Shown here: positions 16,891 to 25,700 of the stretch, in pieces
Position numbering within the stretch: the first letter of the stretch is position 1
Layout: each line of letters starts with the position of its first letter
Program-made: the position numbers and the translations under genes
Assembly: GCA_963977675.1 (NCBI GenBank)
Contig: CAXBPY010000028.1
Span: 1-35,954, forward strand
Direction of reading: 5' to 3'
DNA length: 35,954 bases
From: CAXBPY01 sp003455275
Lineage (GTDB): Bacteria; Bacteroidota; Bacteroidia; Chitinophagales; UBA10324
The notes under the pieces: model-generated
What the model saw: only the letters and a program-made list of their open reading frames with translations
Databases searched by the model: none
What the model was told of the DNA's origin: nothing

Positions 16891-17040
16891 TTAGGAACGA
16901 ACTTCCTGATGAGCCGGCTGAACTTTTGTTATCAAACCGGGGCAGCCAAATCCGCGGCTGCAGGAAGATAATGCAATGGCAAACGCTGCTAATACCACAA
17001 GTGTGATGGCAGTTCTTGATCTAACATTTGGTGTTTTCAT
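16891..17040 (-). CDS. Small 49-residue lipoprotein, copy 2 of a tandem pair
   Basis: A 49-residue lipoprotein of unknown function. It has a positively charged n-region (MKTPNVRSRT), a hydrophobic core, and a lipobox ending in LSSC with lipidated Cys27. The mature peptide is only 23 residues: CSRGFGCPGLITK then VQPAHQEVRS. It is the same length as its upstream neighbour, with 26 of 49 positions identical and no gaps. Conserved between the two are LSSC, GCPGLITK, a Pro and EVR. It follows copy 1 by 41 nt and is followed by a hairpin terminator. Identity with its paralogue supports that this short frame is real. Confidence 0.75.
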   Translation of the reverse strand: MKTPNVRSRTAITLVVLAAFAIALSSCSRGFGCPGLITKVQPAHQEVRS

Positions 17041-17081
17041 TATGTTTTAATTTAATGTTTAGAAGAAAAGTACAAGTCTCT

Positions 17082-17231
17082 TTACGCGCGAACTTCTTTT
17101 TGAGTTGGGTGAGACTTAGTAATTAAACCAGGGCATCCACTCCTGCGACCACAGGATGACAATGCCAACACAAATACGCTTAAAACAATTAAGAACACTG
17201 TAGTTCTCGCTTTTAAGATTTGGGCTTTCAT
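17082..17231 (-). CDS. Small 49-residue lipoprotein, copy 1 of a tandem pair
   Basis: A 49-residue lipoprotein of unknown function. The signal peptide runs MKAQILKART, a hydrophobic core and LALSSC with Cys27. The mature part is CGRRSGCPGLITK followed by SHPTQKEVRA, rich in basic and small residues with a second Cys. I place the start at the ATG at 17231 because it aligns exactly with the start of copy 2; an upstream ATG at 17279 would add a basic, non-signal-like extension. A TAAATTTG box lies 35 nt upstream. It is divergent from mpl, 59 nt away. The products are expected to be anchored in an envelope membrane. No family is recognised. Confidence 0.75.
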   Translation of the reverse strand: MKAQILKARTTVFLIVLSVFVLALSSCGRRSGCPGLITKSHPTQKEVRA

Positions 17232-17266
17232 AAATTTCAGTGTTTTTCTGGTTTTTCTTCTTACGA

Positions 17267-17274
17267 CAAATTTA
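17267..17274 (-). promoter_or_regulatory. Putative -7 promoter box of the small lipoprotein operon
   Basis: The minus strand reads TAAATTTG followed by TCG, an exact TAnnTTTG match, 35 nt before the ATG of copy 1. The same TTTGTCG extension occurs before the exonuclease gene at 18724. No -33 TTG is seen. Confidence 0.35.
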
Positions 17275-17290
17275 AACAAAGGTTTAACGA

Positions 17291-18658
17291 ATGAGAATTC
17301 ATTTTATTGCTATCGGCGGAGCGGTTATGCACAATTTAGCATTAGCCTTACATGAACAAGGAAACCTGGTAACCGGTTCTGACGATGAGATATTTGATCC
17401 AGCTTTATCTCGCCTTAGAAAGGCAGGAATTGTGCCTGATAAATTTGGATGGTTTCCTGATAAGCTTACAAGGGAAGTGGATGCTGTAATTCTTGGAATG
17501 CATGCGCATGCTGATAACCCTGAATTAATGAAAGCAAAGGAGTTGGGTTTGAAAATTTATTCTTTTCCCGAATTTATATACGAGCATAGTAAAGCAAAGA
17601 AGAGAGTAGTGATTGGGGGAAGCCATGGCAAAACAACAATCACATCCATGATTCTTCATGTTCTAAAAAAACTAGGGAAAGATTTTGATTACATGGTTGG
17701 TTCTAAGCTCGAAGGATTCGAATTGATGGTGCGTTTGTCAGATTCTGCTCCTTATATAATTCTTGAAGGCGATGAATATCCTGATTCGGCAATCAATAAG
17801 ATTCCCAAATTTCATCTATATAAAGCGGATATCGGATTTATCAGCGGAATTGCCTGGGACCACATAAATGTTTTTCCAACTTTCGAAAACTATTGTGAAC
17901 AGTTCCGGATATTTTGTGATCTGATTCCCGATAATGGAAAAATAATTTTCAATGAAGAAGACAAAGACACAGTTGCACAAATTCATTCTTCTGTTTCTTC
18001 GGCACAAAAAATTCCATATCACACACCGAATTACGAAATAGTTAATGGAATCACTTATCTGAAAATAGGTGAAAAAAAAATACCACTCAGAATTTTCGGG
18101 AAGCATAATCTTTCGAATATGATGGGCGCTCTGGAAGTCTGTAAACAACTTGGAGTTGATGAAAATGAATTTGCAGACTCAATTGCTTCCTTTAATGGTG
18201 CGGCCAATCGATTGGAAAAGATTGCTGCAAATGATTCGGTTACCATATTTAAAGATTTTGCACACTCACCTTCAAAACTGAGGGCAACTATTTCTGCTGT
18301 CCGCGAGCAATTTTCTTCAAGAAAAATTATTGCTTGCATGGAATTACATACCTACAGCAGCCTCAATAAAAATTTTATTTCTGAATATGCAGGATGCATG
18401 CAAGGCGCGGATGTAAAGGTTGTATTCTTCAACCCACATACTATTGAATTGAAGCGGCTGGAAAATATTTCAAACGAAGAAGTGAAAAAGCTTTTTGCAC
18501 ATGATGATCTTTTGATCATGAATAAACAGGAAGAATTAAAATCTTTTCTTCATGCTCAGTCATTTAACAATTCGGTATTGCTTTTAATGACGAGCGGAAA
18601 CTTTGACAAGCTTGACATTCCTGAATTGATACAATTTGTTTTGAATAAATCAGAATAA
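17291..18658 (+). CDS. mpl: UDP-N-acetylmuramate:L-Ala-gamma-D-Glu-meso-DAP ligase
   Basis: Mpl is a Mur-ligase-family enzyme that joins recycled murein tripeptide directly to UDP-MurNAc, feeding peptidoglycan recycling in the cytoplasm. The 455-residue length fits. The N-terminal domain opens MRIHFIAIGGAVMHNLALAL, the P-loop is GGSHGKTT (109-116), and the central domain has ILEGDEYPDSA and GIAWDHINVFPTF. The C-terminal domain carries FKDFAHSPSKL and the LMTSGNFDKL end. The GGAVMHNLA phrase and the GDEYPDSA segment point to Mpl rather than MurC. It is divergent from the small lipoprotein pair. Confidence 0.93.
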   Translation: MRIHFIAIGGAVMHNLALALHEQGNLVTGSDDEIFDPALSRLRKAGIVPDKFGWFPDKLTREVDAVILGMHAHADNPELMKAKELGLKIYSFPEFIYEHSKAKKRVVIGGSHGKTTITSMILHVLKKLGKDFDYMVGSKLEGFELMVRLSDSAPYIILEGDEYPDSAINKIPKFHLYKADIGFISGIAWDHINVFPTFENYCEQFRIFCDLIPDNGKIIFNEEDKDTVAQIHSSVSSAQKIPYHTPNYEIVNGITYLKIGEKKIPLRIFGKHNLSNMMGALEVCKQLGVDENEFADSIASFNGAANRLEKIAANDSVTIFKDFAHSPSKLRATISAVREQFSSRKIIACMELHTYSSLNKNFISEYAGCMQGADVKVVFFNPHTIELKRLENISNEEVKKLFAHDDLLIMNKQEELKSFLHAQSFNNSVLLLMTSGNFDKLDIPELIQFVLNKSE

Positions 18659-18723
18659 GTTTTCGCTGTAAGAAATACTTCTCTTTCCAGATGGTACCGG
18701 TTATTAAGTTGGAGAATTGCATT

Positions 18724-18731
18724 TAGGTTTG
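18724..18731 (+). promoter_or_regulatory. Putative -7 promoter box of the exonuclease gene
   Basis: TAGGTTTG is an exact TAnnTTTG match, 14 nt before the ATG at 18746. A TTG occurs at 18709-18711, but the 12-nt spacing is shorter than usual for a -33 element. Confidence 0.4.
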
Positions 18732-18745
18732 TCGCCCCAATATTT

Positions 18746-19510
18746 ATGAACCTGAACCTTACCAAGCCACTTGCTTTTTTCGACTTAGAAACTACAGGAA
18801 TTGATGTTTCTAAGGATCGTATTGTTGAGATTGCGGTGGTTAAAGTCCTTCCGGATAATTCTGTGCTTGAAGTTGTGGATCGTGTTAATCCGGGCATTCC
18901 CATTCCTAAAGGAGCATCTGATGTTCATGGAATTCATGATGAAGATGTGAAGGATGCTCCGCGATTTGCTGACATCGCAAAAAAATATTTTGACTTACTC
19001 AATGATAGTGACTGGGCAGGCTACAACAGTCATCGTTTCGATTTTCCTTTTGTGGTTGAAGAATTCGGGCGTTCAGGTTTTGTGTTTGATATGAGTGAAA
19101 GGAAATTAGTAGATGTTCAGCGTGTATTTCACTTAATGGAGCCTCGCAATCTTTCCGCTGCATATAAATTCTATTGCGAAAAAATTTTAGATGGCGCTCA
19201 CGGTGCTCTTGCCGATACCAGAGCTACTCTTCAAATATTGGGTGCGCAACTAGACCGTTATCCTGAAAAAATTAAAAATGATATTTCGTTTCTTCATAAC
19301 TTCACTAAAGATGGCGACTTTGTAGACCTGAGTCGCAGAATGTATCGTGATAATGGTGTTCCTAAATTCAATTTTGGAAAACACAAAGGAAGACCCGTGG
19401 CTGAGGTGCTTAAGTTTGAACCGAATTATTATGACTGGATTATGAAGAGTGATTTCCCTTTGGATTTTAAGGACAAGCTCACGGCACTTAAAAATGAAAT
19501 GAAGAAATAA
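18746..19510 (+). CDS. DEDDh-type 3'-5' exonuclease (DnaQ/ExoX-like)
   Basis: A 254-residue DnaQ-superfamily exonuclease that removes nucleotides from DNA or RNA 3' ends. The catalytic residues are visible: D13 and E15 in FFDLETTG, D99 in YNSHRFDFPF, H152 and D157 in AHGALADTRAT, the DEDDh order. After the nuclease domain (about 1-175) comes a C-terminal module with FNFGKHKGRPVAEVLKFEPNYYDWI, a conserved short domain also seen on ExoX-like proteins and DUF3820 relatives. It is a stand-alone exonuclease, not a polymerase subunit by context. It lies between mpl and a glycosyltransferase on the same strand. Confidence 0.9.
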   Translation: MNLNLTKPLAFFDLETTGIDVSKDRIVEIAVVKVLPDNSVLEVVDRVNPGIPIPKGASDVHGIHDEDVKDAPRFADIAKKYFDLLNDSDWAGYNSHRFDFPFVVEEFGRSGFVFDMSERKLVDVQRVFHLMEPRNLSAAYKFYCEKILDGAHGALADTRATLQILGAQLDRYPEKIKNDISFLHNFTKDGDFVDLSRRMYRDNGVPKFNFGKHKGRPVAEVLKFEPNYYDWIMKSDFPLDFKDKLTALKNEMKK

Positions 19511-19557
19511 TTACTTCGCACAAAAATTGTTATTGCGTCTCATCACATTCAACTGAT

Positions 19558-20295
19558 TTGAAAAACTCGCTTGTCATAATTCCTACTTTCAATGAGAAAG
19601 AAAACATCAGCCGCATGGCCGAAGAAATTTTTTCTCTTTCAAATGAGGTTCACCTGCTGGTGGTGGACGATGGGTCGCCTGATGGAACTGCAACTGTGGT
19701 AAAAGAAATTCAATCCCGATTTCCAAACCGGCTTTTTCTTCATGAGCGTTTCGGTAAGCAAGGATTGGGGACTGCCTATATTCATGGATTCAGCTATGCG
19801 ATTGAAAAAGGTTATGAGTATATATTCGAGATGGACGCGGATTTTTCTCATCCGCCAAAAGATTTGATTCGTTTGTACGCTGAGGCTGAAAAAGGAAACG
19901 ATGTTGTAATCGGTTCGCGGTACTGCCGTGGTGGTCATGTAAAGAACTGGCCGCTTGGCCGCATTCTCATGAGCTATTTTGCAAGTGTGTATGTACGGAT
20001 GATTACATGGATGCCGGTAAAAGACACCACAGCAGGATTTGTTTGCTACCGCCGGAAATTTTTACAAGAGCTCGATTTTAAGAAAATACAATTCGTAGGT
20101 TATGCCTTCCAGATTGAAATGAAATTTGCAGCTTACCGCCTCGGTTTTAAAATCAAAGAAGTTCCAATCACATTTATTGACAGAGTAGCAGGTGCAAGCA
20201 AGATGACGAAAGGTATTTTTAAAGAAGCAATTATCGGAGTACTGAAAATGCGTCGCGCTAGTTTGACTAACAGAGAATATTACAGGAAGAAGTAG
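19558..20295 (+). CDS. Polyprenol monophosphomannose synthase-like glycosyltransferase (GT2)
   Basis: A 245-residue GT-A glycosyltransferase related to dolichol-phosphate mannosyltransferase (DPM1), which loads a sugar from a nucleotide donor onto a polyprenyl phosphate. The start is a TTG at 19558, because the fold begins almost at once (LVIIPTFNEKENI) and no ATG is available upstream. Motifs are VVDDGSPDGTA for nucleotide binding, EMDADFSHPP for metal and catalysis, VIGSRYCRGG, and DTTAGFVCYRR with the QIEMKFAAYRLGFKIKEVPI segment typical of the family. There is no C-terminal membrane domain, so it is the short soluble type. The donor sugar cannot be read from sequence. The partner glycosylation enzymes are not in the window. 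Confidence 0.9.
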   Translation: MKNSLVIIPTFNEKENISRMAEEIFSLSNEVHLLVVDDGSPDGTATVVKEIQSRFPNRLFLHERFGKQGLGTAYIHGFSYAIEKGYEYIFEMDADFSHPPKDLIRLYAEAEKGNDVVIGSRYCRGGHVKNWPLGRILMSYFASVYVRMITWMPVKDTTAGFVCYRRKFLQELDFKKIQFVGYAFQIEMKFAAYRLGFKIKEVPITFIDRVAGASKMTKGIFKEAIIGVLKMRRASLTNREYYRKK

Positions 20296-20387
20296 TTTAC
20301 CAGGAGTATCTGTCTTACGCGCTGTTTATCAAAACAGGTTAGCGATGATTGAAAAAAAATATCTTGTGCAATGAAAAAATTTCTGCC

Positions 20388-21341
20388 ATGAAAAAAATTA
20401 TTTTCTTTTTCATTGTTCAATTGTTCAGTAATAAAATAATTGCTCAGGACTTGCCATCACAGTGTGGTATATGGCCCAATCAGTTTAGCGGTTTTGAAAT
20501 TCAGGATAGCTTGATTGTTCAATTTGATACACTCAATCCTAATAATCAGTGGATGATTGGCGTGCCGCATAAAATCATTCTGGATACAGCACGCAGTCCT
20601 GTAAATGTACTGATGACAGATACGATAAATCCTTGCCTGACCAACGATACAAGTTATGTAACCATTCGCATCAGGCATATTGCTGACTACTTCAGTTACT
20701 TTAAGTTTCATCACCGCTATGACATTGACTCGCTTCATCAGAAAGCGTATCTTGAATGTAGTTATGATAATGGTTACAGCTGGAAACTTATGAATGACAC
20801 TTTTAATTTTTTAATGTCAGACTCTGATGCCGTTATGAGATACTGGATAAGCAACGATGATTGGGGAAGTGGTTTGAAAAAAGGTCCGTATTTTATTGGA
20901 ACTGAAAACACCTGGCAGACTTCAGGTTATTATTGGGAATGGTATGAGCAGGCAAGATTCGAAGAAAGCAGAGAGTTTTGGTACATAGATTCAATACTTG
21001 TTCGCTTTGTGTTCATCAATGACTCAGTTGCAACTAATCATGAGGGCTGGATGATTGATGATATTGAAGTTTGGAATGTTCAGGGGTGCGGCGGAATCAA
21101 TTCATCTGAAATCAATAATATAAATATTTCCCCGGTGCCGGCGAGCGGATTGGTTGAAATTTTATCTCATGAATTGATGTTAAACATTGAACTCCTCGAT
21201 GTAAGCGGAAGAAAAATTCTGTCACACAACGCAAATAATTTCTATTGGAAAGAAGATGTGAGCACACTCACTCCCGGAATTTATTTACTCAATATAAAAA
21301 CTGAGACGGGCAGTGTGAGAAAGAAGATTGTGGTTGACTGA
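20388..21341 (+). CDS. Secreted protein with a type IX secretion type-A sorting domain
   Basis: A 317-residue exported protein of unknown function. I choose the ATG at 20388 for its signal peptide (MKKIIFFFIVQLFSNKIIAQ). The body has beta-rich, Trp-rich sequence (YNSYSWKLM-like SYDNGYSWKLM, WYIDSILVRFVFINDS, EGWMIDDIEVWNV) that resembles a jelly-roll carbohydrate- or ligand-binding module. The C-terminus is a typical T9SS type-A sorting signal: ISPVPASGLVEI, LLDVSGRKIL, LTPGIYLLNIKT and a lysine-rich end. It should cross the outer membrane by T9SS and be attached or released at the surface. A hairpin follows the stop. The enzyme or ligand role is unknown. Confidence 0.85.
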   Translation: MKKIIFFFIVQLFSNKIIAQDLPSQCGIWPNQFSGFEIQDSLIVQFDTLNPNNQWMIGVPHKIILDTARSPVNVLMTDTINPCLTNDTSYVTIRIRHIADYFSYFKFHHRYDIDSLHQKAYLECSYDNGYSWKLMNDTFNFLMSDSDAVMRYWISNDDWGSGLKKGPYFIGTENTWQTSGYYWEWYEQARFEESREFWYIDSILVRFVFINDSVATNHEGWMIDDIEVWNVQGCGGINSSEINNINISPVPASGLVEILSHELMLNIELLDVSGRKILSHNANNFYWKEDVSTLTPGIYLLNIKTETGSVRKKIVVD

Positions 21342-21362
21342 TTTCGTTTGACTAAAAAAGAA

Positions 21363-21390
21363 AAAGGCAGGACCTCTACTTCCTGCCTTT
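21363..21390 (+). terminator. Terminator-like hairpin after the T9SS cargo gene
   Basis: A perfect 10-bp stem (AAAGGCAGGA / TCCTGCCTTT) with an 8-nt loop lies 21 nt after the stop. The stem ends in TTT but then continues AATTGATAAG, so the T-tract is short. Confidence 0.7.
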
Positions 21391-21550
21391 AATTGATAAG
21401 CAATTTGGCTTATCGCACGAACCACAATTAAAAAATCGTTATTGGTTTATTGTTATAAGTTTTTTCTGTTTGCTATTTCTAATTTTTCTTCAATCATTTT
21501 TTCTGATCTGTATTTAATAAGAACTGAGAATGATTTCCGGTTTTCATGAA

Positions 21551-22552
21551 TTAAAATCTTGGACAATAAACCTTCTTGCTACCCAAACTGCTCAGAGCGC
21601 TTGTGTAGAGAAAAGAAAGTTCAGGCCCTCCCATTCCATAACTTGCTTTTGTCAGCGAACTTGAATTCACATCATAGCTGAATGCGAATGAGAAATTATC
21701 AATATCAAACCGCGTAACTGCCACGAATGCATCATTCACACGATACCATGTTCCCAGGTACACATTGTAACGCGGGTTGCGACTTTTATCTAATCGAATT
21801 CTAAGGAAACTTCCGACATTAACTTCGTGGTGACCTCCCTGAATGGCAAGCATGGCACGCGGATAAAGCTGAAACTTTTGGCTCATTCGAAATTCAGCTC
21901 CGGTATTGAATAGAAATTTTCTGTAAAGCACCGCACCATACTGATTATTGAAACTCAGTTCCGGTTGATTGATATGAAATAACCCGATCCCTAAATTGAA
22001 ATTATTTCCTTCTGCAGGACAGTAGTTGTACTCGGTTCCGAGCGAAAAGTCAGCGTAGCTGGTAGTGGAAAGAAAATTTTCGTTCGCCGGTTTGCCAAAG
22101 TATTCATTATCCCAGTGTAACATGCTTTGATCGAAATGTGTGTTGTTGTAGGTAAGAGAGCTTCCAACACTTATAAATTGATTTCCCCATTTGCCTATGC
22201 GCTTGTGTATGGCAAATGTTCCGCCCACCTGAGTGGTGGTATATGCAGCATCGCCGGCTTTGTCGCTGGTTGCCAATAATCCGAATCCTACAATGTTACC
22301 TTCTTTTCCTTTTGCGGTGGCAGCACTGAAATCTATGCTTCCGCTGAATGTTGAGTAAGGCGCAGTCACGCTGCTCCATTGGTTTTTGTAAATTCCCGCC
22401 ATCCGAACATTTCCATTGAAGAAACCTGCTTTAGCCGGATTCACTTGCAATGGAGTTGTGTAATACTGCGAGAAGTGAACATCCTGCGCCTGTGAATTGA
22501 TGGAAGCAAGCGTGAGCAGCATCCATCCTAAAATGCGAAACTGTGTTTTCAT
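21551..22552 (-). CDS. PorP/SprF family type IX secretion system outer-membrane protein
   Basis: A 333-residue beta-barrel protein of the PorP/SprF family, which works with T9SS and, in gliding bacteria, supports export of large adhesins. The signal peptide is MKTQFRILGWMLLTLASINSQAQ, followed by the hallmark DVHFSQYYTTPLQVNPAKAGFF. Barrel-type strands continue to the C-terminal FSFAFSYDVNSSSLTKASYGMGGPELSFLY. I chose the ATG at 22552; one six codons upstream (22570) is also possible. The gene lies just downstream of the giant CHU_C-type protein on the same strand, the classic pairing in which the SprF-like protein serves that adhesin. The spacer of about 195 nt is AT-rich with no clear terminator. 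Confidence 0.93.
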   Translation of the reverse strand: MKTQFRILGWMLLTLASINSQAQDVHFSQYYTTPLQVNPAKAGFFNGNVRMAGIYKNQWSSVTAPYSTFSGSIDFSAATAKGKEGNIVGFGLLATSDKAGDAAYTTTQVGGTFAIHKRIGKWGNQFISVGSSLTYNNTHFDQSMLHWDNEYFGKPANENFLSTTSYADFSLGTEYNYCPAEGNNFNLGIGLFHINQPELSFNNQYGAVLYRKFLFNTGAEFRMSQKFQLYPRAMLAIQGGHHEVNVGSFLRIRLDKSRNPRYNVYLGTWYRVNDAFVAVTRFDIDNFSFAFSYDVNSSSLTKASYGMGGPELSFLYTSALSSLGSKKVYCPRF

Positions 22553-22747
22553 TTTTGTTGCGTTTTTCATTGCGTGTTTGTCTTTGTTTTCTTTTTCTTC
22601 AGAAAAAATTTCTTTCAAAATTTCTTATCAGAAAAAGCGAATTGTTTTTTTTCAATGCTTCACACAGTGGCGATATGCGAGGCTTTATCAGTTATGATTT
22701 TTTTATTTATGTATTTGTTATTTGATTCTCTGATGCATTTTTTCGAT

Positions 22748-25700
22748 TTACCGAACCAATGTTATGTTTCCTTGTAATTCTACTTTTTGCCCATTCGCGC
22801 AGGCTCCCTCCATGTAGTAAACAAAAACTCCAGGCATAGCAATCTTTCCGTTCACTGTTCCATCCCAACCAACATTCAAATCATTAGTTTCAAAAATTTT
22901 GGTTCCCCATCTGTCATAAATCCGCATGTAGTTCAATGTCTTTAAACCCTTGCTCCGTACATATAGAACATCATTATTTCCATCGGCATTGGGTGAAAAA
23001 GCATTCGGGATATATACTACATCATCCGTACATCCAACTTTGATTACAACATCATCACTGATTGAACAGCCGAAATCATTTGTTGCTATCACTGTATAAG
23101 TAGTTGTGATGATAGGAGCTGCAGTAGTCATTTTGCAATCAGGGCAAGCCACTCCGTCAATCGGATTCCACAGGTATGTTGTTCCGGTTCCGGTTGCAAT
23201 CAAATCAACCTGATCGCCGGCAAGAATTATTTGATCTGGCCCTGCATATACTGCTGGAAGCGGATGAACAGTCACAAGAACATACGCCGTATCCTGAAAG
23301 CACAATCCATCACTGACGATGACCTGATAATTTGTTGTCTGTAATCCATAAGCTGTTGGATTCGGAATATTTGCGTTGTCAAGTCCGAGAGCCGGACTCC
23401 AGCTATAAAGCACTCCTCCACTGGCATTCAGCTGAATCTGGCTTCCCTCACAAACATCTGCTTCGGGAGATACCACAGCAGTAAAAGGATAAATCAATGT
23501 TATTAAAACTGAATCGGAATTCTGACACCCAATATTATCTGCACCTGTAACAATGTAATTGGTCGTTACAGTTGTATTCGTAATTGGATTTACAACAGCT
23601 GCATTATTCAATCCTGTTGAAGGTGACCATTGATAACTAACAGCACCGGACGCGTTTAGCTGATAAGAATCACCCAAACAAAGAATATGATCCGGACCTG
23701 CACTCACCACTGGTAGAGAATTAATCGTTACAGTCATTACATCATCATCAGTACAACCGTTTGCATCTGTTACAATCAAAGTATAAGTAGTTGTACTCAA
23801 TGGAGTGGCAATCGGATTTTGCAAGGAAGAATTATTCAGCGATCCGGCTGGGCTCCATAAATAACTTACGCCGCCTGCTCCATTTAAAGTAGTGGACAGA
23901 CCGTAACAAACTGCAGTATCGTTTCCGGCATTTGCAACCGGTGGTGCAAGCACATTTACTATCACAGTATCAAAAGCGATACAACCCCATTGGCTTATTC
24001 CCTGCACCACATATGTGGTAGTTGTCGTTGGGTTGGCAACAGGATTTGCGATTCCTGCGTTGTTCAATGCTGTTATAGGTGTCCAGTTATAAGTAGCGCC
24101 ACCCGTTGCATTTAAAGTAGTTGAAGAATTGTAACAAATTGTCGCATCAGGGCCTGCACTTATTATAGGATTATTATGAATTGTCACCGTCATATCGTCC
24201 GAAGCTTTGCATCCATTCGCACCGGTTACAATAACAGAGTAAGTAGTGCTGGTTAATGGAGAAGCTATTGGATTCGCAATCAGAGAATCACTAAGTGTAC
24301 TACCCGGATTCCATGAATAACCTACACCTCCGGTTGCAATCAGTTGTGTTGTGAAGTTGATACAGATATCCTGATCAGGTCCAGCATTTGCATTTGGCAA
24401 ACTGTTAACAGTAACCGTTACAGCATCATTGTCAGTGCAACCATTTGCATCTGTCACCACCAATGTGTAAGTAGTAGTTGATTGAGGGTAAGAATTTGGA
24501 TTCGCAATACCAGAATTATTTAATGATGCTGCGGGCGCCCATGAAAAAGAAATTCCACCGGCTCCGTTCAATTGTGTAGAATCATTCTTGCAGATTGATG
24601 CGTCCAATCCGGCATCTGCAATTGGCAATGGATTTACTGTAACAATTACAGAATCTTTATTTACACATCCGTTGCCATCAGTACCGACCGCAATGTATTG
24701 TGTTGTAATCGTTGGTGAAGCTGTTACGCTTGCAAGATTTGTTGCTGATAGACCTGCCAATGGCGACCATGTGTAATTAGTTGCGCCTGATGCGGTAAGG
24801 ATTGTTGAAAGATTAAGGCATACTGATACATCAAGGCCTGCATTTACATTAGGCAGTTGATTCACATTAACAACAACATTATCGGCACCTGTGCAACCGA
24901 TGGCGTCAGCAACTGTGAGAGAGAAAGTAGTTGTTACCGAAGGTGAAGCAATAGGGTTTGAAATATTTGAAGCAGATAATCCTGCAGCCGGAGACCAGGA
25001 ATATGTCAAACCGCCAGAGCCTGTGAGTTGTGTAGTGTTGAAATTACAAATCGCAACATCAGGTCCCGCATTGGCAGTTGGCGGAACATTGACAGTAACA
25101 TTTTGGATCAGAGAATCCACACAACCGAACGATGTTATAACTTTCAATTTCACATTATAGACTCCGCTGGAATTAAAAATGTGTGATGGATTCTGAAGTG
25201 TTGATGTGTTTAGAATTCCACTTGCACCATCGCCAAAATTCCATTGGTAAGTTGTAATGGCATCAACAGATGTCGAAGTGGAATTAAAGTTCACAGTTGT
25301 TCCGGGGCATACCGGATTCGGGTTTATGTTAAACTGTGCATCCGGCAATTGATGAACAATAATTGTATCAGAAAAAATTGCAGAGCATGACAGCGCATCG
25401 CCGGCAGTCAAAGTCACTATATAATTTCCAGGTGATGAATAAGTGTGAGTCGGGTTTTGAAGTGTTGAGGTATTTAACGCACCGCTGGCTGCATCTCCGA
25501 AATTCCAGTTCCATGTAGTAATAGGAACAATTGCATGTGATGTATCAGTGAATGCAACTGTTCCACTGTTACAAAAATCATTTCCTGATATAGTGAAACC
25601 CGCATGAACAACTGAAACAGTAATTGTATCGAGTGGAACTGAATACACACATCCGTTACCATTATTCAGAATCACCTGAGGAAAATAAATACCTTCGTTC

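Noticed and set aside
22497..22777. Phe-rich plus-strand frames of 60-67 codons near the PorP/SprF start
   Set aside because: They arise from T-rich antisense and spacer sequence, with low-complexity translations and no signal of selection.
23033..25084. Regularly spaced repeats considered as a CRISPR-like or satellite array
   Set aside because: The 228-bp units are continuous coding sequence with divergent DNA and no spacers; they are protein repeats.
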